From positions 124,001-188,000 of the forward strand of contig NZ_WTWY01000011.1 of assembly GCF_009870825.1 (NCBI RefSeq): a stretch of DNA of 64,000 nucleotides. The letters are read 5' to 3'. Positions 8,448 to 16,118 of the stretch are shown here, one piece after another (the first letter of the stretch is position 1; every line of letters starts with the position of its first letter). A program made the position numbers and the translations under genes. The notes under the pieces were generated by a model. That model worked only from the letters and a program-made list of their open reading frames with translations, did not search any database and had not been told where the DNA came from. This stretch comes from Paenibacillus sp. USDA918EY (GTDB lineage Bacteria > Bacillota > Bacilli > Paenibacillales > Paenibacillaceae).

Positions 8448-10139
8448 TTATTGCCAGCCGGGTTGCGGCGATGGGGCTGAAGAACCTTTTGTTTTTCTTG
8501 AATTGTACAGATAAACGATGTAAGCGACCACCGCGGGCATGATAATCGTTACGATTCCCGCCAGAATGTCCGGGACGTCGCCAAGGGCGAACAGGCTGAA
8601 GCTCATCAGGACGCTGTCGAAAACGACGTGGCTGAACATGACGGCAATGTATCCGTGCTTCAGGAAAATAAAGCTGAACAACAGTCCAATCACCGTCAGC
8701 TCGATCGGCCGCGTCGAAATCGGGTAGATCGGGTACAGCGTATGCCCAAAAGCCCAGATGAGCGTCGGGATCAAGCAGGCGATGAACGTATTGCGCAGCA
8801 GTTTTTTCAGCATCGGAATCCCGAACAACCGGTAGACCGCCTCCTCGGAAATGCCCGCCATCCACGCCATGATCGGGAGAAGCCACGGATAAAGCATGTT
8901 GTACGGCGACTGCGTGGCATCGGTCGTGGACCAGCTGTGGATCGTTTTGTCGAGCACGATGTAAATGACCGATTGCACGCCCATCAAAATAAACGCCCAC
9001 AAATAGCCGGTAAACATGCTGTGCAGCACGAATGGGCCGTACCCCGGTTCTTTGGCTCTCGCCCAGGCGTTCCAGCCGGCTTTGCGCCATAAACCGTCCC
9101 CGCCGACAAGCGAGAAGTACAGCAGGGCGGCCATCACCAGGTTAAAAAAGGTTTGAAAAGCGAGCATCAAAGTAAGGCCGAGACCCGAAACCCCTTCCCC
9201 TTGAAATACGGGCAGCATGTTGTACGTGCTGAACGTGGATACGGCAAAATAAAACACGCTCAAAAAGATGCCCCGTTTAAAGGAGGTGTGATGCCGGGTC
9301 AGCGCGCTGTAGACGATGGCGAGCACGCCAAGCACGAACGTCAGCAGTCCGTACCCCAGAATGGTCAGCCAACGCGCCAAGGAGGTCTGCTTATTGACGT
9401 AGTCCGCATGCGTTTTTGGCACGCTGAAGGTTTGATCGAAGGAGCGGATCGCGCCTTCCTCGAACGTAAATTTGATTTGAAGGCTGGAACGGCCGATGGC
9501 CCGGTCGGGATCCGTATAAACGAGCCCGATTTCGTTATCTTTGGTCGACAGCTCCAGTTTTCCCGGATCGTAGCCCATCTGCTGCAGCCACGGCTGGGCA
9601 AGCTCTTCCTTTTTCGCCAAGGACAGGTCGCCCTCGACAATTTTCAGCTTGGTTTCGCGTTTTGCTTCATTGGGATCGGCCATCACGGCCGCATAATTGG
9701 AATAACGCGGCGTTACGGAAAAGGCGACGACCTTGCCCGAATTCATATGTACGTCGATATTGGCATAACCTTCGTTTGTAAGCTCGGCCAACCGAACGCG
9801 GAACACGTCGTACGGATAATTTTTTTCGAAGGTTTTGTTGTATTCGCCGAGCAGTTTTTCCCTCGACAAGTAGCCGTAAAAATCGGAGTTCGACCGATAC
9901 GTGATCACTGCCGGTTTGCTCTGGTCCACCTGCAAATGAAGCGTATTTTGCATGAAGGCCTCGGCGGCGTTTTGGGCTTGCTCCTTGCTGATGACCTCCA
10001 TATTTTGCTGCTCCAGCGTTTCCGAGGCGGTCGAGGGAAGAATCTGGAACAAGACGAATAAAACGAGTCCGATGACCGCGGATACGCCCAGCCATTTGTA
10101 ATTGACTTTGAGACGCAGCGGTTGTCCGACGGGATTCAT
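8448..10139 (-). CDS. CPBP-family intramembrane metalloprotease
   Basis: A 563-residue membrane protein. One N-terminal helix (residues ~10-30) is followed by a large presumably extracellular region (~35-270) and then about eight membrane segments. The C-terminal part holds the CPBP/CAAX-protease signature: Glu432-Glu433-x3-Arg437, then FGHTLYP and HVVFDSVL histidines. Such proteases process prenylated or bacteriocin-like substrates or act in stress signalling; the substrate here is unknown. The ATG at 10139 has AAAGGGGGC at good spacing; the frame is open 19 codons further but with no ribosome site. Confidence 0.83.
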   Translation of the reverse strand: MNPVGQPLRLKVNYKWLGVSAVIGLVLFVLFQILPSTASETLEQQNMEVISKEQAQNAAEAFMQNTLHLQVDQSKPAVITYRSNSDFYGYLSREKLLGEYNKTFEKNYPYDVFRVRLAELTNEGYANIDVHMNSGKVVAFSVTPRYSNYAAVMADPNEAKRETKLKIVEGDLSLAKKEELAQPWLQQMGYDPGKLELSTKDNEIGLVYTDPDRAIGRSSLQIKFTFEEGAIRSFDQTFSVPKTHADYVNKQTSLARWLTILGYGLLTFVLGVLAIVYSALTRHHTSFKRGIFLSVFYFAVSTFSTYNMLPVFQGEGVSGLGLTLMLAFQTFFNLVMAALLYFSLVGGDGLWRKAGWNAWARAKEPGYGPFVLHSMFTGYLWAFILMGVQSVIYIVLDKTIHSWSTTDATQSPYNMLYPWLLPIMAWMAGISEEAVYRLFGIPMLKKLLRNTFIACLIPTLIWAFGHTLYPIYPISTRPIELTVIGLLFSFIFLKHGYIAVMFSHVVFDSVLMSFSLFALGDVPDILAGIVTIIMPAVVAYIVYLYNSRKTKGSSAPSPQPGWQ

Positions 10140-10356
10140 GAAATGCCCCCTTTGATTAAAATTCTGATGATACATACCTAGTATAAACGTAAACATAGCA
10201 TACGATGTCCCCTAAAAGCCAGTTTTAAGCCTCATCCGTCATGAAAAATTAATGAAAATCAAGGAAAGGGTATGTAAACGCAAGAGAAAGGCAGACTTTT
10301 ATGAGATTTGTGATGCAATCAGGCCGTATTCCCACGTATTTATTCAAATTATGGCT

Positions 10357-10385
10357 TTGTGATGTAAAACATTTAGGATTATAAT
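10357..10385 (+). promoter_or_regulatory. Sigma-A promoter of the ktrB leader
   Basis: TTGTGA, 17-bp spacer, perfect TATAAT at 10380-10385. It places the RNA start just before the c-di-AMP riboswitch. The 200-odd bases between this and the protease start hold no gene that I can see. Confidence 0.65.
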
Positions 10386-10391
10386 CTTTGA

Positions 10392-10535
10392 AGCAAATGA
10401 ATAATCCGTACGCCGAATTTCGATATGAAAACGGGGGAACCATTATTTTGGGGTGAATTTCGCTTTTTTTCCAAAAGCGAATAGGGCAACCTGTGCATGC
10501 CCGAATCCGTCAGCTAACCTCGTAGGCGTTATGCA
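10392..10535 (+). ncRNA. Cyclic di-AMP riboswitch (ydaO/yuaA type)
   Basis: The leader carries the conserved blocks of the ydaO-yuaA class in order: GCCGAAT near 10411, GGGGGAACCA near 10433, TGGGGTGAAT near 10449, AATAGGGCAACCT near 10480, CCGAATCCGTCAGCTAACC at 10501 and CGTAGGCG at 10521. The class binds c-di-AMP and switches off potassium uptake genes. It sits between a sigma-A promoter and a terminator hairpin directly upstream of ktrB, the classic arrangement of yuaA (ktrA) in Bacillus. Confidence 0.9.
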
Positions 10536-10554
10536 GCAGGAACCAAACCGAAAG

Positions 10555-10584
10555 GCATTGGATTTCCGATGCTTTTTTTCTTTT
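10555..10584 (+). terminator. Riboswitch expression-platform terminator
   Basis: GCATTGG/CCGATGC hairpin (one G-T pair) followed by seven T and a further T-rich stretch, ending about 20 bases before the ktrB start codon. Expected to form when c-di-AMP is bound. Confidence 0.8.
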
Positions 10585-10605
10585 GACTTTTTTAATGAGG
10601 TGACT

Positions 10606-11949
10606 ATGTTGGCAGCTAAAATCAAGTGGTTTCGACTGGCTCCCCCCCAAATTCTTGTTCTGGGGTTTGCCTGCATCATTTTCATCGGGGCCATCCTTCT
10701 CACCTTGCCGATTTCGAACACAACGGGCAAGCCGCTTCGATTCATCGACGCGTTGTTTACGGCGACGTCGGCAACTTGCGTTACCGGTTTGGTTGTCAAG
10801 GATACGGGAACGTTTTTCAGCACCTTCGGACAAGTCGTCATCATGCTCCTGATCCAGGTGGGCGGTCTCGGCTTCATGACGATGGCGACCTTGTTTTCCC
10901 TCGTGCTCAAGCGGAAAATTTCGCTGCGCGACCGCCTGATCCTTCAGGAAGCGATGAACCAGAACACGATGGAAGGCATCGTGCGACTGATCCGCAAGGT
11001 GCTTATTTTCTCGCTCGTGATCGAAGGCTGCGGGGCCTTGTTGTTCGCCATCCGCTGGTCCTTCGACATGCCGGTCGGCCGGGCGATCTACTTCGGCATT
11101 TTTCACGGGGTGTCGATGTTCAACAACGCCGGTTTCGACCTGTTCGGGCACTTCAACAGCTTGACCGGGTATGTCTACGATCCGCTCGTGAACATCGTCG
11201 TGATGTTTTTGATCGTTTCCGGCGGGATCGGCTTCATCGTCATGTCCGACGTCGTCGATTTCCGAAAAAACCGGAAGCTTTCGCTTCACACCAAAATCGT
11301 GCTTTCCATGACCGGGGCGCTGATCCTCGTCGGGGCGGTCGTCATTTTCATTTTCGAATTCTCGAACCCGAAAACGCTTGGCTCCTTGAACTGGGGCGGC
11401 AAAATTCTCGCTTCGTTTTTTCAGTCGGTGACGCCGCGTACGGCAGGGGCAAACACGCTTGATCTGGCGAGCATGCGGCAGGCCTCCCAATTTTTTATGG
11501 TGATCCTGATGTTTATCGGGGCTTCGCCGGGCTCCACCGGGGGCGGGATCAAAACGACGACCTTTACCATTCTGGTCGGCGCGGTCATCGCCATGATCCG
11601 CGGGCGCGACGATATCGTGCTTTACCGGTACCGTCTGGCGCAGGACCGCATTTTTAAGGCGTTGACGATCACCTTCATGGCCCTCTTCCTGGTGGTCGGG
11701 GTGTCCATGGTGCTTTCGACGACGGAGGACAGCAACTTTTTGACGATTTTGTACGAAACCACATCGGCCTTCGGAACGGTCGGGCTTACGCTCGGACTCA
11801 CGCAGCATTTGACTTTGGTCGGTAAAATCCTCATCTGCCTGACGATGTTTGCCGGACGGCTCGGTCCGCTCACCCTGGCGTATGCGCTCGGCCCTAAAAA
11901 GGGCAAGGAGCTGTATCGTCATCCGGAAGGCAAAATTATTATCGGATAG
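10606..11949 (+). CDS. ktrB: Potassium uptake protein KtrB (Trk/Ktr/HKT channel subunit)
   Basis: A 447-residue membrane subunit of the Ktr potassium transporter. The four pore loops with their filter glycines are visible in order: ATCVTGL, MFNNAGFD, VTPRTAGA and SAFGTVGLT. The intramembrane gate region GASPGSTGGGIKT is intact. The ATG at 10606 is used because GAGGTG lies upstream and because any longer protein would be translated from the riboswitch and its terminator. Works with the RCK ring protein KtrA encoded next. Regulation by c-di-AMP at the RNA level is strongly indicated, and KtrA-type proteins also bind it directly. Confidence 0.94.
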   Translation: MLAAKIKWFRLAPPQILVLGFACIIFIGAILLTLPISNTTGKPLRFIDALFTATSATCVTGLVVKDTGTFFSTFGQVVIMLLIQVGGLGFMTMATLFSLVLKRKISLRDRLILQEAMNQNTMEGIVRLIRKVLIFSLVIEGCGALLFAIRWSFDMPVGRAIYFGIFHGVSMFNNAGFDLFGHFNSLTGYVYDPLVNIVVMFLIVSGGIGFIVMSDVVDFRKNRKLSLHTKIVLSMTGALILVGAVVIFIFEFSNPKTLGSLNWGGKILASFFQSVTPRTAGANTLDLASMRQASQFFMVILMFIGASPGSTGGGIKTTTFTILVGAVIAMIRGRDDIVLYRYRLAQDRIFKALTITFMALFLVVGVSMVLSTTEDSNFLTILYETTSAFGTVGLTLGLTQHLTLVGKILICLTMFAGRLGPLTLAYALGPKKGKELYRHPEGKIIIG

Positions 11950-11973
11950 GCAAGGATTTTGCAAAATGCTGGA

Positions 11974-12067
11974 TATATAGATTGAATTAAAGAAAGTCAC
12001 ATCTTTGAAACGGATATTCCCTGTGGATCAAGGAATGACAAGTAATAACTTTAATTCATGCTATATA
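11974..12067 (+). repeat. Imperfect 19-bp inverted repeat with inner stems between ktrB and ktrA
   Basis: TATATAGATTGAATTAAAG (11974-11992) pairs with CTTTAATTCATGCTATATA (12049-12067), with two mismatches. Inside are AAAG/CTTT and ATTCC/GGAAT pairs, so the 94-base RNA could fold into a closed multi-stem structure. It fills most of the gap between the two genes. Could be an mRNA processing or stability element, or a miniature mobile element. It does not show the ydaO motifs. Confidence 0.5.
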
Positions 12068-12114
12068 GGTAAAAACAAAACAGAAATTGATTAAGTAAGG
12101 AGTATCAGGAGAGA

Positions 12115-12783
12115 ATGAAAACACAGCAGTTTGTCGTCATCGGTCTGGGGCGTTTCGGCTCAAGCCTAGCACTGGAGCTTGTCGATTTGGGGTATGAGGT
12201 GCTCGGAATCGATAAAAACGAAGAAGTCGTCAGCGACATGAGCGAATATTTGACGCATGCGGTCGTGGCGGACGCCACGGACGAGGAGGTGCTCAAGTCG
12301 CTCGGGATCCGCAATTTCGACTGCGGCATCGTCGCCATCGGCGACGATATCCAGATGAGCATTCTGGCCGCGATTTTGCTGAAGGATTTGGGCGTGCGCA
12401 CGGTCGTCGCCAAAGCGATTTCGGTCCTTCACGGCCGCGCGCTGGAGAAACTGGGCGTCGACCGGGTTATTTTCCCGGAAAAAGACATGGGCATCCGCGT
12501 CGCCCACCAGCTCGTGACGCCGAACCTGCTCGACTACATCGAGATTTCCAAAGAATACAGCATCGTCGAAATGAAGGTGCCTGAAACGCTCGACTGCAAA
12601 ACGTTAAGCGAGATCAACACCCGGGCCAAATTCGGCTGCAGCATCGTGGCGATTCACCGCCAAGGAAAGGTGATCGTGGCCCCGACGGCGATGGACCAGC
12701 TTCGCGCCGGCGACATCATGGTCATCATCGGCGCCAACGACAACATCGACCGCTTCGAAAGCGAAGCCGTCAATGCAGACTAG
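12115..12783 (+). CDS. ktrA: Potassium uptake regulatory protein KtrA (RCK ring)
   Basis: A 222-residue cytoplasmic gating protein. The RCK-N Rossmann fold begins VIGLGRFGSSLALEL with the adenosine-binding acidic residue in GIDKNEE; the RCK-C domain spans about residues 135-222. It forms the octameric ring that gates KtrB in response to ATP/ADP and c-di-AMP. AAGGAG and GGAGAG sites precede the ATG. The order ktrB-ktrA is the reverse of Bacillus ktrAB, and 165 bp containing a large inverted repeat separate the genes. Confidence 0.94.
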   Translation: MKTQQFVVIGLGRFGSSLALELVDLGYEVLGIDKNEEVVSDMSEYLTHAVVADATDEEVLKSLGIRNFDCGIVAIGDDIQMSILAAILLKDLGVRTVVAKAISVLHGRALEKLGVDRVIFPEKDMGIRVAHQLVTPNLLDYIEISKEYSIVEMKVPETLDCKTLSEINTRAKFGCSIVAIHRQGKVIVAPTAMDQLRAGDIMVIIGANDNIDRFESEAVNAD

Positions 12784-12799
12784 GATGTGAGTAGGTACA

Positions 12800-14050
12800 T
12801 TGGAAACCCAGACGACGGAAATCATTCATCATATTTTAATCCTGCTGCTCTTTATCATTACCGTCGGGATGCTGGCCGGAAGGCTGGCGTCCTGGCTTCG
12901 TTTGCCCGACGTCGCCGTGTTTATCGTCGCCGGCATGGTGCTTGGAAGAGGGCTGCATCTAATCAACGCCGAAAGCAGCTCGCTCATCAATCAGCTCATT
13001 TTGACGGCAGGCTCCGCGCTGATTTTGTTTGACGGCGGCCGGAACCTGAGTCTCGGCGGGCTGAAAAAGGTCTGGATTACCCTGTCACTGCTAAGTGTCC
13101 CGGGCGTAATCATCACGACGGGCATCGTGGGCGCGGCGGTGCATTTTTTGTTCGGCCTCGATTGGATTTTTTCTTTTCTCGCGGCCGCCGTCATTGCTTC
13201 GACCGACCCGGCCTCCATCATCCCCGTCTTTAAACAGGTGAAGATCAAAAAGCGGGTACGGGAGACGGTCGAAAGCGAATCGGCCTTTAACGACGCGACC
13301 GGATCCATCCTTACGTTTGCGCTGCTGGCCGCGGTGACGGGCGGAACATCGCTGCACATCGGCGGCATGGCTTGGGACTTCGTCAAAACGGCCGCCGGCG
13401 GCATCGCCGTCGGAGCGGTCGTTTCGGTCGTCCTGACCTATCTGGTGGCGCATTTCCGCCTCGGCGTGCTGAAGGATTACACGACGATCGCGATGATCGT
13501 CGTTGCACTTTCTTCCTATTTAATAGGGGACATGCTCCATGTCAGCGGATTTATGGCTACGTTCGTCGCCGGGCTGATCTGGGGCAACGCCGATGCGATG
13601 GGATTGTCGATGGACGACAAGCTGGAGGAAACCGGGGCGTTTGCCGACAATACGAGCGTCATGATGCGGATGCTCATCTTTATTTTGCTTGGCAGCCAAG
13701 TGAATTTCCAAACGCTCGGGGATTATTTCTGGCCTAGCCTGGCGGCGGTGCTTGTGCTGATGTTCGTGGCCCGGCCGGTGACGATCCTGCTCTGCGCGCT
13801 GCCTGACCGGAAGGTGAAATGGTCCTGGCGCGAGCTGCTGTTTATGATGTGGGTGCGCGAAACCGGGGTGATCCCGGCGGCGTTGTCCGGCATGATCGCC
13901 GGTCTCGGCGTGGCGCATGCGGGAACGATTTCGGCGATGACGTTTATGGCGATCATGCTGACGATTTTGGTACAGGCGAGCACGACCGGGCTTGTCGCCC
14001 GCAAATTGGGCCTTGAAGTCAAACCGGGCGCCAATCCGGCCGCCGAGTGA
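12800..14050 (+). CDS. CPA1-type cation/proton antiporter
   Basis: A 416-residue protein with about 12 membrane segments. It carries the CPA signature STDPASIIPVFKQ (Asp136) and the ESAFNDATG segment that hold the ion-binding acidic residues. Most similar in pattern to NhaP/KhaP-type K+ or Na+/H+ antiporters. It starts with TTG 16 bp after ktrA, so it is probably co-expressed with the potassium channel; this favours K+ export or homeostasis as its role. The C-terminal cytoplasmic RCK domain of some K+/H+ antiporters is absent, but the preceding ktrA product or another partner could serve. Confidence 0.85.
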   Translation: METQTTEIIHHILILLLFIITVGMLAGRLASWLRLPDVAVFIVAGMVLGRGLHLINAESSSLINQLILTAGSALILFDGGRNLSLGGLKKVWITLSLLSVPGVIITTGIVGAAVHFLFGLDWIFSFLAAAVIASTDPASIIPVFKQVKIKKRVRETVESESAFNDATGSILTFALLAAVTGGTSLHIGGMAWDFVKTAAGGIAVGAVVSVVLTYLVAHFRLGVLKDYTTIAMIVVALSSYLIGDMLHVSGFMATFVAGLIWGNADAMGLSMDDKLEETGAFADNTSVMMRMLIFILLGSQVNFQTLGDYFWPSLAAVLVLMFVARPVTILLCALPDRKVKWSWRELLFMMWVRETGVIPAALSGMIAGLGVAHAGTISAMTFMAIMLTILVQASTTGLVARKLGLEVKPGANPAAE

Positions 14051-14098
14051 ACGACAAGGACGGCATCAACCGTTTGGCAAGCTGCCATATTGGTTAAA

Positions 14099-14147
14099 AA
14101 AACTGCCTCCGGCTGCAGCGTAGCAGCGGCCGGAGGCAGTTTTTTTG
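14099..14147 (+). terminator. Terminator of the ktrB-ktrA-antiporter group
   Basis: AAACTGCCTCCGGC pairs with GCCGGAGGCAGTTT, followed by T-runs; a long, GC-rich stem. Confidence 0.88.
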
Positions 14148-14300
14148 TTTTTCAAGATCCGCAAATATGTTTTCGGTTAACATCAGGCCGAAAGCAAGCT
14201 TTAACGGGGATATTGCGATTCGCGGAACATGGATTTGACTTTCGGCCGATGCCGGAAAGCCGGAGTTAGCGTGCTTAAACCGGGAAACAGGCTGCTGTGC

Positions 14301-15215
14301 TTACGAATGATGATGCTGCCGGGCAAGCTGGCCAAAGATCGATTTCGTTTCTTCCACCCAACGCTTGGCGCCGGCGCTGAGCCCGCCGCTGTCCGGATAA
14401 ATAAGCGAGGTTGTGCGCCGGGTTTCTTTTAGGGCGGGAATATGGATCGTGGCGAGGTCGTTATCGTCGAGCAGCTGGCTCCGCAAATACGACTTCGGCA
14501 GCAGCGCGGCGGCTTTGCAGGCGGGAAGCAGACGGACGATCGCTTCGAACGAGTCCATTTCCATCCGGATGTCCGGCACGACGCCGGCGCGGTGAAAAAG
14601 ATCGTCCGTAAGTTTACGGTACCACGTTCCGGTTGAAAATATAATCATAGGAAGGCCATGCAGCATTTCCATCCCTACGTCGTCCTTTTCGAGAAGCGGG
14701 TGGCTTTTCGGGAGAACCAGCTCCAGATGGTCGTCGAACAATGCGGTACAACGCAGTCCGGGTTCCTCGATGGCCGAGGCCACGATGCCTGCGTCGACTT
14801 TTTTGTCGCGCACGGCGGAGACGATCTCATGCGTTTTGCCCGTGATCAGCTTCAGTTCCGCCGTCGGGTGTTTTTCCATGAAAGCGGTCACGAGCGGCGG
14901 CAGGGTCGTCTGCAGGGTGGTGAGGCTTGCCCCGAGCGTAACGGAGATTTGGTCGTCTCCTTTATATTTGGCGATCAGCTGCATGAATTTCAGTTTCTGC
15001 TGCCGCTGCTCCAAAGCGAAATTGTAGGCGGTTTGCCCGAAGGCGGTAAGCTCCAGCCTTTTGCCGCGCCGGTTGAACAGGCTGACGCCCAGCTCGTCCT
15101 CGAGCTTCGTAATTTTTCGGGACAGGGCGGGCTGCGACAAATTCAGAATACGGGATGCTTTGTTCAAGCTGGACTGTTCGACAATCGTCGCAAAGACGTC
15201 CAAGTCCTCGAACAT
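14301..15215 (-). CDS. LysR-family transcriptional regulator, divergent from sdhCAB
   Basis: A 304-residue LysR protein: winged HTH at residues ~1-60 (SLNKASRILNLSQPALSRKITKLE) and a periplasmic-binding-protein-like effector domain (~90-295). The ATG at 15215 is preferred over the GTG three codons earlier, because AAGGAAGG lies eight bases before the ATG but touches the GTG. It is transcribed away from sdhC across a 219-bp AT-rich gap, the usual setting for a LysR regulator acting on the divergent operon. That it controls sdh, and its ligand, are inference. Confidence 0.85.
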   Translation of the reverse strand: MFEDLDVFATIVEQSSLNKASRILNLSQPALSRKITKLEDELGVSLFNRRGKRLELTAFGQTAYNFALEQRQQKLKFMQLIAKYKGDDQISVTLGASLTTLQTTLPPLVTAFMEKHPTAELKLITGKTHEIVSAVRDKKVDAGIVASAIEEPGLRCTALFDDHLELVLPKSHPLLEKDDVGMEMLHGLPMIIFSTGTWYRKLTDDLFHRAGVVPDIRMEMDSFEAIVRLLPACKAAALLPKSYLRSQLLDDNDLATIHIPALKETRRTTSLIYPDSGGLSAGAKRWVEETKSIFGQLARQHHHS

Positions 15216-15405
15216 CCGATTCACCTTCCTTACCGTGGAATGAAGATCAGCGTTTATTACATATGCATAAAAATTATAACGATTAATAATTATATTGCAA
15301 TTCCATTATAAGATAAAAAAGAGTAACATGAAAAGTGCCACAAGTTGTTCACACTTTTGCGTGCGAACTTCTGTGAAATGTCGGAAAATGAAAAATTGAA
15401 AACGT

Positions 15406-15411
15406 TATAAT
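15406..15411 (+). promoter_or_regulatory. Perfect -10 box of the sdhCAB promoter
   Basis: TATAAT 24 bp upstream of the sdhC start. No good -35 box is found at 17 bp, which would fit an activator-dependent promoter such as one helped by the divergent LysR protein. Confidence 0.4.
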
Positions 15412-15434
15412 GTGAGAAAGGGGCACGTCAATCT

Positions 15435-16103
15435 ATGAATGGTTATTATTCCAGAAAGCTGCATTCGCTTCTTGGAGTCATTCCGCTCGGCTTGTTTTTC
15501 ATCGAGCATGCGCTGACGAACTTCGGCGCGTTCGAAGGAGGGCTCGCGCGTTTTAACGCGGGCGTCAAGCTGATCAACGATCTTCCGCTTCTCTGGCTGC
15601 TCGAGTGGGGGCTGATCTACCTTCCGCTGATTTACCACGGCGTGTTCGGTTTGTATATCGCCTACCAAGCCAAGCCGAATAACGGGCGCTTCCAGTATTC
15701 GCGAAACTGGCGTTACCTGTTCCAGCGCATTACGGGCGTGATTACGTTCGTGTACATCATCTGGCACGTGTACGAAACCCGTATCCAATTGGCGCTCGGC
15801 AACATTACCCATGAACAGCTGGGAAACACGATGCACGACATCTTCGTTCAGCCGGGACTGTTCATCCTGTACTTGATCGGCGTCGTATCGGCTTCGTTCC
15901 ACTTCGCCAACGGTCTCTGGTCTTTCCTCGTCAGCTGGGGCATCACGGTCGGACCGCGCGCGCAGCGCGTATCGTCTTACATCTGCATGACGTTGTTCGT
16001 CCTTGTGAGCGTGATGCTCGTGTTGTCCATGATCGCGTTCCGCGGAGCGGAATTCCAGCAAGCAACCGCATGGCTTGATACCGTAAAGTCAGTTCTTAGT
16101 TAA
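15435..16103 (+). CDS. sdhC: Succinate dehydrogenase cytochrome b558 subunit SdhC
   Basis: A 222-residue membrane anchor with five helices. Histidines His25, His68, His111 and His156 lie in four successive helices and match the four axial ligands of the two hemes b in Bacillus-type succinate:menaquinone oxidoreductase. First gene of sdhCAB; 15 bp to sdhA. The start ATG is weakly preceded by GGGGCACG. Confidence 0.95.
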   Translation: MNGYYSRKLHSLLGVIPLGLFFIEHALTNFGAFEGGLARFNAGVKLINDLPLLWLLEWGLIYLPLIYHGVFGLYIAYQAKPNNGRFQYSRNWRYLFQRITGVITFVYIIWHVYETRIQLALGNITHEQLGNTMHDIFVQPGLFILYLIGVVSASFHFANGLWSFLVSWGITVGPRAQRVSSYICMTLFVLVSVMLVLSMIAFRGAEFQQATAWLDTVKSVLS

Positions 16104-16118
16104 GGAGAGTGAGCAAAA

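Noticed and set aside
10453-10605. N-terminal extension of KtrB by 51 codons
   Set aside because: It would be translated from the riboswitch and its terminator and lacks membrane-protein character; the ATG at 10606 has a proper ribosome site.
11950-12114. Second c-di-AMP riboswitch before ktrA
   Set aside because: None of the ydaO sequence blocks is present; only an inverted repeat is seen.
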